This document shows positions 8,502-16,133 of a stretch of DNA of 28,506 nt, piece after piece. The notes beneath the pieces are model-generated. The model made no database searches. It saw only the letters and a program-made list of their open reading frames with translations, and was not told where the DNA came from. A program made the translations under genes and the position numbers. Where the stretch lies: NCBI GenBank assembly GCA_002346745.1, contig DEAL01000015.1, positions 1 to 28,506 of the forward strand, in the 5' to 3' direction. Numbering within the stretch: the stretch's first letter is position 1; every line of letters begins with the position of its first letter. Source of the DNA: Candidatus Neomicrothrix sp. UBA2983 (lineage in GTDB: Bacteria; Actinomycetota; Acidimicrobiia; Acidimicrobiales; MedAcidi-G1).

Positions 8502-9238
8502 GCCGCATCGCCCTCGTTACCGGCGGCGGCCGGGGGATCGGCCGGGCCGTGGCCGAGGCACTGTCGGCCGACGGCTGGTCGGTCGCCGTCTGCGGGCGCA
8601 CCGCAGAAGACCTGGAGGCGACCGTGGCAGCACTGCCGGGGGAGGGGCTGGCCGTGGTCGCCGACGTGTCGGACGAGGCCGAGGTCGAGCGACTCTTCGC
8701 CGCCGTCGACGAGCGCTTCGGCCGGATCGACCTGCTGTTCAACAACGCCGGCGTGGCCGCCCCCGCCGTGCCGGTGGACGAACTCCCGGTCGAGGCCTGG
8801 GACCGGCTCATAGCCGTGAACCTGCGCGGCGCCTTCCTGTGCGCCCGGGCGGCGTTCGGCCGGATGCGCCACCAGGACCCGGCGGGTGGCCGGATCATCA
8901 ACAACGGATCGGTGTCGGCCACCACGCCCCGGCCGTTCTCGGCCCCCTACACGGCCTCCAAGCACGCCATCACGGGCCTCACCAAGTCGCTGGCTCTCGA
9001 CGGCCGCGACCTCGGGATCGCCTGCGGACAGGTCGACATCGGCAACGCCGCCACGGAGATGGTCGAGCAGATGGCCGCCGGCATCCTCCAGGCCGACGGG
9101 TCGGAGCGTGCCGAGGCGACGATGGCGCTTGAGCACGTCGGTGCCGCGGTCGTCCACATGGCCAGCCTGCCCCCCGAGGCCAACGTGCTGTCGATGACCG
9201 TGATGGCCACCGGCATGCCCTTCGTGGGGCGGGGCTGA
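8498..9238 (+). CDS. Short-chain dehydrogenase/reductase (SDR)
   Basis: 246 residues from the ATG that overlaps the preceding stop. It is a classical SDR: nucleotide-binding 'TGGGRGIG' at 8-15, 'NNAG' at 82-85, catalytic Ser138, Tyr151 and Lys155 in 'YTASK'. A basic residue after the Gly motif (Arg12) and 'CGR' at the end of strand 2 leave NAD versus NADP open. It oxidises or reduces a hydroxyl or carbonyl group. Coupling with the Hyi-like gene suggests it acts on the same intermediate, for example reducing the semialdehyde product, as tartronate semialdehyde reductase does in glyoxylate metabolism, although that enzyme is from another family. The specific substrate is not readable. Confidence 0.92.
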   Translation: MSRIALVTGGGRGIGRAVAEALSADGWSVAVCGRTAEDLEATVAALPGEGLAVVADVSDEAEVERLFAAVDERFGRIDLLFNNAGVAAPAVPVDELPVEAWDRLIAVNLRGAFLCARAAFGRMRHQDPAGGRIINNGSVSATTPRPFSAPYTASKHAITGLTKSLALDGRDLGIACGQVDIGNAATEMVEQMAAGILQADGSERAEATMALEHVGAAVVHMASLPPEANVLSMTVMATGMPFVGRG

Positions 9239-9247
9239 GGAGGCACG

Positions 9248-10066
9248 GTGTCCGGCTACGAGGTGAGCGGCCTGTGGCGGTATCCGGTCAAGTCCATGGC
9301 CGGCGAACGGCTCGAGACGGTGACGCTGACCGCGGCCGGCATCGACGGTGACCGCCGGTGGGCGGTCCGCGACCTCGAGACCGGGAAGGTGGCCAGCGCC
9401 AAGCGGCCCCGTCCGTACGGCGCGCTGCTGCACTGGTCGGCCCGGTTGGACGAGGACAGGGCTGTCGAGGTGCGATCGCCGGACGGCGCGACCTGCCGGG
9501 CGGGCGACCCGTCCCTCGACGAGGCCCTCTCCGAGGCGCTCGGGCGGCCCGTGGCGATGGCCCCGGTCGAGGAGGGGAGGGACGAGGCCTACGACAGCGA
9601 GTGGCCCGACATCCCCGGCACCTCGCTGTCGAACGTCGAACTCGAGCTCCCGGTGGCCATGATGACCGGGAAGTCCTCGTTCGTGGACCTGGCGGCGATC
9701 CACCTCGTGCTGGAGTCCTCAATGGCGCACCTGGCCGAACGCTCGGGTGCCGAGGTCGGCGTCGAACGCTTCCGGCCCAACGTGCTGCTGGCGGGCGGGA
9801 GCCCCGACGGCTTCGCCGACCTCGACTGGCGGGAGGTCGACGCCACCGTGGGAGAGACCCGGTTGCGGGTCGCCGACGCTGCCCCGCGCTGCGTGATGAC
9901 CACCCTCGACAACGGCGCCCAGGGTCCTGCCCGGGAGGTGCTCGCCACGTTGGCCGTCGAGGCCCGCAAGGACTTCGACCTCGGTACCTACGCCTGCTTC
10001 GGCACCTACGCCGAGGTGGAGCGTGGCGGGACCGTCACGGTGGGGGATCGCTTCACGCTCGAGTGA
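9248..10066 (+). CDS. MOSC domain protein with N-terminal MOSC beta-barrel
   Basis: 272 residues from GTG, with GAGGAGG (9237-9243) a few nt upstream. The N-terminal barrel signature 'GLWRYPVKSMAGE' begins at residue 7, and the C-terminal MOSC core carries 'APRCVMTTLDNG' with Cys215, the conserved Cys used in this superfamily for sulfur or cofactor binding. The C-terminal strand 'GTYACFGTYAEVERGGTVTVGD' is also typical. MOSC proteins bind the molybdenum cofactor or carry sulfur; relatives are YcbX/YiiM-type and mARC-type N-hydroxyl reductases. Its place in the same run as a molybdopterin oxidoreductase subunit suggests a role in cofactor sulfuration or in reducing N-hydroxylated compounds. 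It is the last gene of the run and converges with the next gene. Confidence 0.88.
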   Translation: MSGYEVSGLWRYPVKSMAGERLETVTLTAAGIDGDRRWAVRDLETGKVASAKRPRPYGALLHWSARLDEDRAVEVRSPDGATCRAGDPSLDEALSEALGRPVAMAPVEEGRDEAYDSEWPDIPGTSLSNVELELPVAMMTGKSSFVDLAAIHLVLESSMAHLAERSGAEVGVERFRPNVLLAGGSPDGFADLDWREVDATVGETRLRVADAAPRCVMTTLDNGAQGPAREVLATLAVEARKDFDLGTYACFGTYAEVERGGTVTVGDRFTLE

Positions 10067-10085
10067 GCGCGCGTGGACACCCCGG

Positions 10086-10105
10086 GTCGGGCGTAATGGC
10101 CCGAC
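10086..10105. terminator. Hairpin between convergent genes (possible bidirectional terminator)
   Basis: GTCGGGC, loop GTAATG, GCCCGAC: a perfect 7-bp stem in the 111-nt gap between the MOSC gene (+) and the small - strand gene. The position fits a transcription stop for either strand, but there is no T tract on either side, so it would be a non-canonical actinobacterial-type terminator. Confidence 0.4.
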
Positions 10106-10177
10106 AGGTCAACATCGAGAGCACTACACGGCTGCCCCGAGGGTCCACGTCACGGCCCGCTGGCCGGACGGGTGGCC

Positions 10178-10507
10178 TCAGCCCGACAGAACGTCGTAGT
10201 AGACGGTGGTTCCCTTCAGTAGCACGTTCGGATGGGCCTCCGCGACGGCGGCCTCGAGTTGCGACCACCACTCGTGGGCGCGCATGGCGTCGATGAACGC
10301 CCCGTAGGCCTCGTGCGAGTCGAAGTCCAGCGCATAGTGGGCGACCGTGTTGCTTCCATGCGAGTCCCGCAGGAGTCGGGCGTTCTTGGCTCCCATGGAC
10401 TCGTGCAACGGGGCGGCTTCCCGGGAACCCTCGACGAGTACCGGCAGCGACGCCGGCGTGCACTCCCATGTGGTCACGGCGGTGATGCCCATTCGTGTAA
10501 CTCCCAT
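10178..10507 (-). CDS. Small unrecognised protein, possibly a dimeric alpha/beta-barrel type
   Basis: 109 residues from the ATG at 10505-10507; GGAGGG lies 10 nt upstream, which decides this start over the Met five codons later. The order of strands and helices ('ITAVTTWECTP', 'HYALDFDSHEAYGAFIDAM', 'EWWSQLEAAV', 'TTVYYDVLSG') resembles the ferredoxin-like dimeric alpha/beta barrels (ABM, EthD, NIPSNAP types), but there is no diagnostic motif, so that is only a guess. No signal peptide or membrane segment. It lies 103 nt downstream of the nitrilase gene on the same strand and may be co-transcribed with it. Confidence 0.65.
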   Translation of the reverse strand: MGVTRMGITAVTTWECTPASLPVLVEGSREAAPLHESMGAKNARLLRDSHGSNTVAHYALDFDSHEAYGAFIDAMRAHEWWSQLEAAVAEAHPNVLLKGTTVYYDVLSG

Positions 10508-10610
10508 AGTCCGCCATCCCTCCGGCGGGATGGTCGTCGGTGATACTTGCACGAATTCGCCCAACGACACACGTGATCGGACTGGCGCCGCCCCAGGCGA
10601 GTGGCGCCGC

Positions 10611-11540
10611 CTACATCCGGCGGGTGCGGTCCACCGACAGTTGGAGGACGTCGGGCCTGGCGTAGTGGCCGGTTGGGTCGAAATTGTGCCGCCGCGCCCG
10701 CACCTGGGCGGTGTCCAGGTCGGCGAACAGGACCCGTTCCTCGAACCTGACAGGTTCCAGGATCCACTCGCCATCCGGCCCGGCGATGCAGGTTCCGCCG
10801 TCGTGGAGTTGGTCGCCGGCCGCCAGTACCTGTTCCCGCAGCGGAAAGCCCTCGGGGAACTGCTCGGCGCGGTAGGGGGCGCCCACGCTGACCACGAACA
10901 TCCGGCCCTCGCGGGCGATGAAGCGGGTGATGTCACGGGTCAGGCCGGCCGAACCGGGCCAAGCGGCCACGTGTACCGCGGCGCCAGTGGCGTACATGGC
11001 GGTCCGGACCAGGGGCATCCAGTTCTCCCAGCAGTTCAGGCCCGTGAGCCGCACGTCCCGATGCTCGTGCGCAACCAGCCCGGCCCCGTCACCGTCCGCC
11101 CAGACCAACCGTTCGCCGTACGTCGGCTTGAGCTTGCGGTGCACGCCGACGATGCCCGCTTCCGGATCGATGGCCACGAGGGAGCAGAACACCGAGCCGC
11201 CGGAGGCCGCCCGTTCCACGATGCCCAGATACACGAAGGTCCCCGCTGCGCGCGCAGCTTCGACCACCGGGTCGAGGTCTCCGCCCGGAAGATCCACCGA
11301 CTCCTCCACGTACCAGGCAAAGGCCGCCTCCTGGTCGGGGTCCTGCCAGGCGGAGGCATTGGTGATGTCGACCCACAGCGGGTACCCGGGGACGAACGTC
11401 TCGGGAAACGCCACCAGGTCGGCCCCGCCATCGGCGGCCTCGGCGATTCGGTCCACGGCGACGGCGATCGAGGCGTCGCGGTCAAGGTATACGGGCGACG
11501 CCTGCACGGCGGCGACACGGAGTACTCCCGGAACGGTCAT
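10611..11540 (-). CDS. Nitrilase / carbon-nitrogen hydrolase
   Basis: 309 residues from ATG; typical nitrilase length. The catalytic triad is complete: Glu47 in 'AFPETFVPGYP', Lys136 in 'HRKLKPTYGER', Cys170 in 'LNCWENWMP'. The CWEN sequence after the Cys is characteristic of true nitrilases (R-CN to carboxylate plus ammonia) rather than amidases, and 'PGYPLWVD' also fits that branch. No signal peptide; nitrilases form cytosolic spiral oligomers. The GGAG immediately before the ATG is too close to act as a normal ribosome site, and a CAGACT hexamer lies 6 nt upstream, suggesting a leaderless message. Substrate class (aliphatic, arylaceto or cyano-amino acid) cannot be told. Confidence 0.92.
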   Translation of the reverse strand: MTVPGVLRVAAVQASPVYLDRDASIAVAVDRIAEAADGGADLVAFPETFVPGYPLWVDITNASAWQDPDQEAAFAWYVEESVDLPGGDLDPVVEAARAAGTFVYLGIVERAASGGSVFCSLVAIDPEAGIVGVHRKLKPTYGERLVWADGDGAGLVAHEHRDVRLTGLNCWENWMPLVRTAMYATGAAVHVAAWPGSAGLTRDITRFIAREGRMFVVSVGAPYRAEQFPEGFPLREQVLAAGDQLHDGGTCIAGPDGEWILEPVRFEERVLFADLDTAQVRARRHNFDPTGHYARPDVLQLSVDRTRRM

Positions 11541-11546
11541 CTCCGG

Positions 11547-11552
11547 AGTCTG
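11547..11552 (-). promoter_or_regulatory. Possible -10 hexamer (CAGACT) for a leaderless nitrilase transcript
   Basis: On the - strand, CAGACT sits 6 nt before the nitrilase ATG. It is the same hexamer seen at 3684-3689 before the amidohydrolase, at a similar distance. It is consistent with leaderless initiation but unproven. Confidence 0.3.
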
Positions 11553-11694
11553 GCACAGGTGTGTTCCAGCGCCCGCAGGGGACGCGTCCGGGTGCAGGGC
11601 GCCTCCGAGGTCGAATGGGTCGAATGGCGGGCCACGCCGTCCGACGTGTCCGGGTCGCTGCCGGCGTCAGGACGCCAGGCCGGGTGCAGGCCGG

Positions 11695-12102
11695 TTAGTT
11701 CCACTCCCAGAGTTCCCAGCGGGCGCCGCCGTCGGGGTCGACATCCCACTCGTACGCGACGGCCATGCCGTTGAGGGAGGACAGCGACGGGGCAGCCGAT
11801 TCGAAGTAGACGACTCCCCGGAAGGAGAAGCCGCCGTCCGCAGTGGGGGAGCCGATCCCGGTGGCCCGGAACGTCGCCACCCCGTCGGCGGCCATGATCA
11901 CGCCGGAGTTGGGGCATTCCCCGTAGAAGGAGCCGTCAGCCCGCATGCTGGCGGAGTAGGTGGCGGAACTGGTCACTTCGGCACCGGCGAGGGTTCCCGT
12001 CAGGCCGAACGCATTGGTCTCGAAGTTGGGTCGGCCGTCCAGGGCAGGCAGAACCTTCATGGAGGTGGACCCTGAAATGGACCCGAGGTGTTCGCCGAGC
12101 AT
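11695..12102 (-). CDS. Small beta-rich orphan protein
   Basis: 135 residues from the ATG at 12100-12102, chosen because AAGGAGAG lies about 5 nt upstream; the longer frame from GTG 12141 overlaps the likely -10 and adds 13 poor residues. The sequence is rich in Gly, Ser, Thr and alternating hydrophobics ('GEHLGSISGSTS', 'GLTGTLAGAEVTSSATYS', 'GVATFRATGIGS', 'GGFSFRGVVYFES'), which suggests a beta-barrel or calycin-like sandwich. It ends in a Trp-rich 'ARWELWEWN'. No signal peptide, no known motif. It stands alone, 154 nt upstream of the nitrilase and 143 nt downstream of the MFS gene. Confidence 0.68.
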   Translation of the reverse strand: MLGEHLGSISGSTSMKVLPALDGRPNFETNAFGLTGTLAGAEVTSSATYSASMRADGSFYGECPNSGVIMAADGVATFRATGIGSPTADGGFSFRGVVYFESAAPSLSSLNGMAVAYEWDVDPDGGARWELWEWN

Positions 12103-12139
12103 CGTTTCTCTCCTTGCGGTGGAGTCGGTTGGGAGTGGC

Positions 12140-12145
12140 ACCCTA
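12140..12145 (-). promoter_or_regulatory. Possible -10 hexamer (TAGGGT) for the beta-rich orphan
   Basis: TAGGGT on the - strand, 37 nt before the ATG, would give a short leader carrying the AAGGAGAG ribosome site. A TTGACC lies 14 nt further upstream, shorter than the usual 16-18 nt, so the -35 is doubtful. Confidence 0.35.
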
Positions 12146-12245
12146 GGTCAACACCTCCGGGTCAATCGCCCTGGGGCCGTCGACGAGACGCGTACCGGCC
12201 GGCCCGGAGGCACAGCCCGGGTTCTCGGACAAGAGGCCTGAGAGG

Positions 12246-13421
12246 TCAACCCGGGCGTCCCATCTTCCCGGAGCCACGGGGACTCCACCCCTGTGGAGTC
12301 CCTCCCGCGACGGCGCTCGAGGTGCCGGCGGCGACAGCCGCGACCAGGAGCGGCAGCCGGTACCCGCCGGTGGAGTCGTAGAGCACACCAGCACCGAGGG
12401 GTCCGACGAGGCCCGCGAGGCCCCAGGCGCTGAACACCCGCCCATAGGCGGACGGGTACCGGTCCTGCCCGAAGGCGCGAACGACTGCGACCGGATAGGC
12501 GGCGATGACGGCGCCGTACGCCAGGGCGACCACGGACAGGCCCAACAGCGACAGCGTTCCGGTGCGGGCGAGGGCCGTCACCGCCAGCGCCACGAGTGAG
12601 AGCAGCGGCAGTCCGACGAGGAATCCACGTATGCCGGAACGATCGACGGTCACGGCCACCCACACGCCCCCACAGGCGCTGGCCAGCCCGGCAACGGCCA
12701 CCGTGGAGGACGCCAACCTCGCCGAGCCGCCGAAGTCCTCCACGATCGCGGCCGCGTGCCCGATGGCGGTCAGCCCCGCCAGGACGGCCAGCCCGTAGGC
12801 CAGCCACAACCGGCGAATCGGCAGCCTCGCGGGTACGTCGGGCAGCCCGGGGGACACGAGGGTCGCACGGGGGGTTCCGAGCAGCAGGCAGGTGGCCAAC
12901 AATCCCGCCGTGCCGACCACGAAGGCCATCGACCGCAGCGCACCGGAAGCGCCGACGGCGTCGATACGGGGCCCCAGCCCCAGTCCGGCCAAAGCCGCCC
13001 CGAGGGCATACGCGGCGGTCACGAGGCCGAGCGACAGGCCCCGACGCCCCGGGTTGGCCTCAGACGCGTGCTGGAGGCTGAAGGCGTAGCCCATGCCGTT
13101 GGCGGCGCCGAAGAGGAGGCCGTAGCCGAACAGCAGCACGGGCAGGGAATCCGCACCAGCGGCCAGCAGGAGGCCCGCCACCGATCCGCCCGACGAGGCC
13201 GCGGCGATCATCGTCGGGGCGAGGCGACGGAACAACCCGTGGCTGCCGAGTACGGCGAGCGTCAGCGCCACGAGTGCCAGGGAATAGGCGGCGCTGACCG
13301 TCCCGCGTCCGACACCGAGCTCCTCCTCATAGGGCTCGATGAAGAGGCTCCAGGCATGGACCGTGCCCAGGGCACCACTGAGGAGGATGCACGCGAGCAG
13401 GGAACGCAGGGGTGCAGGCAC
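12246..13421 (-). CDS. MFS transporter, resembling the oxalate/formate antiporter (OFA) group
   Basis: 391 residues from the GTG at 13419-13421. This start places a TAGGGT hexamer 7 nt upstream and puts the first membrane helix at the N-terminus ('SLLACILLSGALGTVHAWSLF'); ATG 13475 is an alternative that adds 18 Pro/Arg-rich residues. About twelve hydrophobic segments are visible in two groups of six, with the cytoplasmic loop near the middle ('SPGLPDVPARLPIRRLW'). 'EPYEEELGVGRG' after helix 1 and 'YALGAALAGLGLGPRID' are typical of monocarboxylate/OFA-like carriers. It is the only evident transporter in the window and is divergent, across 63 nt, from the six-gene isomerase/oxygenase operon, so it may import the substrate or export a product. 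Direction and cargo are unknown. Confidence 0.86.
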   Translation of the reverse strand: MPAPLRSLLACILLSGALGTVHAWSLFIEPYEEELGVGRGTVSAAYSLALVALTLAVLGSHGLFRRLAPTMIAAASSGGSVAGLLLAAGADSLPVLLFGYGLLFGAANGMGYAFSLQHASEANPGRRGLSLGLVTAAYALGAALAGLGLGPRIDAVGASGALRSMAFVVGTAGLLATCLLLGTPRATLVSPGLPDVPARLPIRRLWLAYGLAVLAGLTAIGHAAAIVEDFGGSARLASSTVAVAGLASACGGVWVAVTVDRSGIRGFLVGLPLLSLVALAVTALARTGTLSLLGLSVVALAYGAVIAAYPVAVVRAFGQDRYPSAYGRVFSAWGLAGLVGPLGAGVLYDSTGGYRLPLLVAAVAAGTSSAVAGGTPQGWSPRGSGKMGRPG

Positions 13422-13428
13422 CGCGTGG

Positions 13429-13434
13429 ACCCTA
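13429..13434 (-). promoter_or_regulatory. Probable -10 hexamer (TAGGGT) for leaderless MFS transcript
   Basis: TAGGGT on the - strand, 7 nt before GTG 13421, is a full TANNNT match at the distance expected for a transcript that begins at the start codon. It supports the chosen start of the transporter. Confidence 0.42.
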
Positions 13435-13469
13435 GGGGGCGGAACGCCGGGGAAATGCCGGGGCCTTGC

Positions 13470-13475
13470 TACCAT
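13470..13475 (+). promoter_or_regulatory. Probable -10 hexamer (TACCAT) for the six-gene operon
   Basis: TACCAT, a full TANNNT match, lies 9 nt before GTG 13485, where no ribosome site is seen. It pairs back to back with the TAGGGT of the MFS gene, so this 63-nt gap appears to hold two divergent, nearly leaderless promoters. Confidence 0.42.
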
Positions 13476-13484
13476 CCTGCCGCT

Positions 13485-14351
13485 GTGGGGCGATCTGGCA
13501 ACGAAGCGTGGGTCAAGCCAGCCAAGTGGTCGGACCCGGCACTGAAGTTGTTCCCGTACCAGGTGGGGTTCACGGCGCCGCCGATGGACTTCGACGCCGC
13601 GCCGTCGGACTTCCTGCGGATCGCCCCGGAGGCGGTCGGCGTCCACGGCCGGCTGATGCACCTGCCCGGCTACGCCCACGAACTCGAGCAGCGGGCCTCC
13701 AACCTGCACCTGCTCGAGGAGGTCGTGCACTGCATGGCCAACAGCGGCGCCGACGCCGTCGGGCAGGTCGGCACCAACTGGGTGCACGCCGGCGGGACCG
13801 ACTGCGGCGACATCCGCCGCTTCACCACCGAACTGAGCGAGCGCTACGAGACCCCGTTCCACATGGCCGGCCTCTGCCTCGTGCAGGCCTGCGAGGACCT
13901 CGGCGTCGACAAGGTGGCCCTCAACTCGGTCTACTTCTGGCCCGACTGGCGGGACGGTGTGGTGCGCTTCCTGCGCTCCGCCGGCCTCGACGTGGTCTGG
14001 TACGGCAACTTCGTCGACCAGGGCCTCTACGCCACCCAGGAGGAGGTCAACGACCGCACCTGGATCTTCCCCGGCGAGCTGGCGGCCGAGTCCATGCGGC
14101 GTACCGCCGACTCGGCCCCGGGCGCCGAGGTGATCCTCGTCAACGGTATGCCCAACTGGCGCCGACCCGACGGCCTGCCCGAGCGGACCGTCTCGCGGGC
14201 ACGCGACCTCGAGGCCGACCTCGGCCTCCCCGTCGTGGCCGCCGACCTGGCCCTCTACTGGGCGATCTTCCGGAGCCTCGGCGTGGCGCCGACCGGGGAG
14301 CAGGGAACGCTCCTGTCGCGGCTCCAGGCCGATACCGGAAGCGGGGGCTGA
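13485..14351 (+). CDS. Arylmalonate decarboxylase/maleate isomerase-like protein lacking both catalytic Cys
   Basis: 288 residues from GTG 13485; the open frame extends upstream, but only this start fits the promoter and the fold. The core follows the Asp/Glu racemase-type pattern: a 'GADAVGQVGTNWVHAG' segment where the first catalytic Cys usually sits ('yaCTSG'), the middle 'ACEDLGVDKVALNSVYFWP..RDGVVRFLRSAGLDVV', and 'VILVNGMPNWR' where the second Cys loop ('vsCTslR') is expected, then 'LGLPVVAADLALYWAIFRSLG'. In both loops the Cys is replaced (Gly96 in the first; Gly221/Met222 in the second, depending on alignment). Other Cys residues exist, but not in those loops. It may be a ligand-binding, structural or otherwise repurposed paralogue of the gene at 17002. 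First gene of a six-gene coupled operon. Confidence 0.75.
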   Translation: MGRSGNEAWVKPAKWSDPALKLFPYQVGFTAPPMDFDAAPSDFLRIAPEAVGVHGRLMHLPGYAHELEQRASNLHLLEEVVHCMANSGADAVGQVGTNWVHAGGTDCGDIRRFTTELSERYETPFHMAGLCLVQACEDLGVDKVALNSVYFWPDWRDGVVRFLRSAGLDVVWYGNFVDQGLYATQEEVNDRTWIFPGELAAESMRRTADSAPGAEVILVNGMPNWRRPDGLPERTVSRARDLEADLGLPVVAADLALYWAIFRSLGVAPTGEQGTLLSRLQADTGSGG

Positions 14352-14355
14352 GTCC

Positions 14356-15117
14356 GTGTTCCTCGTGCTCTGGGCGACGCCCCGTTCGACGTCCACGGCC
14401 TTCGAGTGGCTGATGCGCCAGCGCGGCGACTTCACCTGCTTCCACGAGCCCTGGAACGAGCTCTACTACTACGGCGAGGACCGCAGGTCGGACCGCGACG
14501 GCGACGTGGCGGCCCGACCCGGACACACCTACGCCGCCACCTGGGGCCAACTCGAGACGGCCGCCGGCCGTGGGTCCGTCTTCGTCAAGGACTTCGTGTA
14601 CTCCGTCGAGCACGAACTCGAGGGTGAGGCCGGCGAGCGACGGATGGCCAGGATGACCCACACCTTCCTGGCGCGGGAACCCCGACGGGTGGTGCAGGGA
14701 CTCGCCCGCCACTGGCCCGACTGCACCTTCGAGGAGGTCGGCTTCGCCTCCCTGCACCGGCTCTTCGAGCGGGTCGCCGAGCGGGACGGCGTGGCCCCGC
14801 CGGTGATGTCCTCAGACGACCTGCTCGACGACCCGGCCGGCACCGTCCGGGCCTACTGCAGGGCCGTCGGCATCGACTTCCTCCCCGGGTCCCTGGAGTG
14901 GGAGGCGGGGGACCGTTCCGAGGTCAGCTGGTACGGCGAGGGAACGGGCCCCTGGCACGACTCGCTGCGCCAGAGCACCGGCATCACCCGCCCCACCACC
15001 GAATACCCGCCGCTCGAGGACAACCCCAGGTTGCTCGAATTCCACGAGCGCAGCCTGCCCCACTACGAGGCGCTCCTGGCACACGCACTCGCCCCGGCCG
15101 AGGGCTCAGCGGCATGA
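14356..15117 (+). CDS. Sulfotransferase-like protein
   Basis: 253 residues from GTG, 4 nt after the preceding stop. The N-terminus 'LWATPRSTSTAFEWLM' matches the 5'-phosphosulfate loop of PAPS-dependent sulfotransferases (Pro9-Arg10-Ser11-Thr12-Ser13-Thr14), and 'FHEPWNELYYYGE' follows as in the PRSTST-type bacterial subgroup. A 3'-phosphate-binding Arg/Ser pair is less obvious. 'FLAREPRRVVQGLARHWPD' and 'DDLLDDPAGTVRAYCRAVGI' are typical mid and late motifs of the family. Family members transfer sulfate to hydroxyls or amines, but this subgroup is poorly characterised. Its stop overlaps the next start by four bases. It is unusual inside an otherwise oxygenase/isomerase operon. Confidence 0.75.
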   Translation: MFLVLWATPRSTSTAFEWLMRQRGDFTCFHEPWNELYYYGEDRRSDRDGDVAARPGHTYAATWGQLETAAGRGSVFVKDFVYSVEHELEGEAGERRMARMTHTFLAREPRRVVQGLARHWPDCTFEEVGFASLHRLFERVAERDGVAPPVMSSDDLLDDPAGTVRAYCRAVGIDFLPGSLEWEAGDRSEVSWYGEGTGPWHDSLRQSTGITRPTTEYPPLEDNPRLLEFHERSLPHYEALLAHALAPAEGSAA

Positions 15118-16133
15118 AGGCCGGACGGGCCGGCGTCCCCTTCCCCGCAGGGCAGCCGCCGGGCCACGAGTGGCTGCCGGACGAGCCGGCCTTCGATCCG
15201 GACGTCCACCTGGCGCTCGGCGACCTGCCGGCGACACGGTCCCTCGAGGAGTTCGGCTACACCGCCGAGGAGGTCGGGCCGACGGCGACGTCCGTGGCCG
15301 TTTCCGAGCCGTTCCGGGTCCTCTCCGCCGAAGGGGCCGAGGTGCTGCTGGCGTCGAGCCGTCGACTCCGGGCCTTCGCTCGACGCGCCGGCAACCGCAT
15401 CGAGCAGACGGTGCGCGGCGGGTGCTACCGGTCGCGCTTCCTGCGCGACCTCTGCCTGAGCCCGGAGGTCACCGGGGTGATGTCGGCCATCTACGGGATC
15501 GACGTCGCACCCCACACCATGCCGGTCCACCTCGGGCACCTCAACTACGAGCCCACCGACATCGCCGAGGCGGTCGACAAGTGGCACCACGACACCCTCG
15601 CGCTGGATTACGTGATGCTCGTCAGCGATCCCTCGACCCTGCCCGGCGGCCGCTTCGAGTACTTCGTGGGCACCAAGGAGGAGGCCGCAGAACTGGCGGC
15701 CCGGGGTGAGCGGCCGCCGGCCGGCCGCGTGGTCGCCCCCGACTTCCCCGGGCCGGGGTGGGCGATCGCCCTGCACGGGAACATGGTCGTCCACCGGGGG
15801 GCGCCGCTGACCGCCCCGGCCGAGCGGATCAGCATGGTCAACGGCTACGTGGCGATGGACCGCAGCCGTGACGACCAGTCCCGCTCCCGCGACCTGATCG
15901 GCATCGACGACGACGCCGTCCTCTACGCCGAATGGGCGCGCCACGCCGCCTGGCGGGCGACGGGTCGCCTCGAGGACCTCCTCGACGAGCTCGACTTCGG
16001 GGTGGGACCCGAGGAGGCGTCGGCGAGACTGGAAGCCGCCGTCGAGGACGTCACACGGGCCGTGGCGGACATGCGGGCCGGGTCCCGCGAGGCGGAGCAC
16101 TACGAGCAGCACGAACAGGAGACGGGCCGATGA
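15114..16133 (+). CDS. Fe(II)/2-oxoglutarate-dependent oxygenase-like protein (first of two)
   Basis: 339 residues from the ATG overlapping the previous stop. The double-stranded beta-helix facial triad can be read as His158-x-Asp160 in 'KWHHDTLALDYVML' and distal His227 in 'MVVHRGAPL', with Arg238 in 'ERISMVNGYV' placed to bind the 2-oxoglutarate carboxylate. The N-terminal 150 residues ('EEFGYTAEEVGPTATSVAV', 'FRVLSAEGAEVL', 'RNRxIEQTVRGGCYRS'-like) form a cap region. No signal peptide. Expected reaction: hydroxylation or demethylation of a small molecule with O2 and 2-oxoglutarate. The order of residues resembles phytanoyl-CoA dioxygenase relatives, but the sequence is divergent. Ends in an ATGA overlap with the second oxygenase. 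Confidence 0.78.
   Translation: MKAGRAGVPFPAGQPPGHEWLPDEPAFDPDVHLALGDLPATRSLEEFGYTAEEVGPTATSVAVSEPFRVLSAEGAEVLLASSRRLRAFARRAGNRIEQTVRGGCYRSRFLRDLCLSPEVTGVMSAIYGIDVAPHTMPVHLGHLNYEPTDIAEAVDKWHHDTLALDYVMLVSDPSTLPGGRFEYFVGTKEEAAELAARGERPPAGRVVAPDFPGPGWAIALHGNMVVHRGAPLTAPAERISMVNGYVAMDRSRDDQSRSRDLIGIDDDAVLYAEWARHAAWRATGRLEDLLDELDFGVGPEEASARLEAAVEDVTRAVADMRAGSREAEHYEQHEQETGR

Noticed and set aside
12756..13484. Upstream extension of the + strand isomerase-like gene
   Set aside because: Gln/Gly/Arg-rich translation antisense to the MFS gene; only residues after GTG 13485 match the family.
13476..14435. N-terminal extension of the MFS transporter frame across the opposite-strand isomerase-like gene
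   Set aside because: The extension is antisense to a well-supported gene and not membrane-like; GTG 13421 has a promoter-like hexamer at 7 nt.
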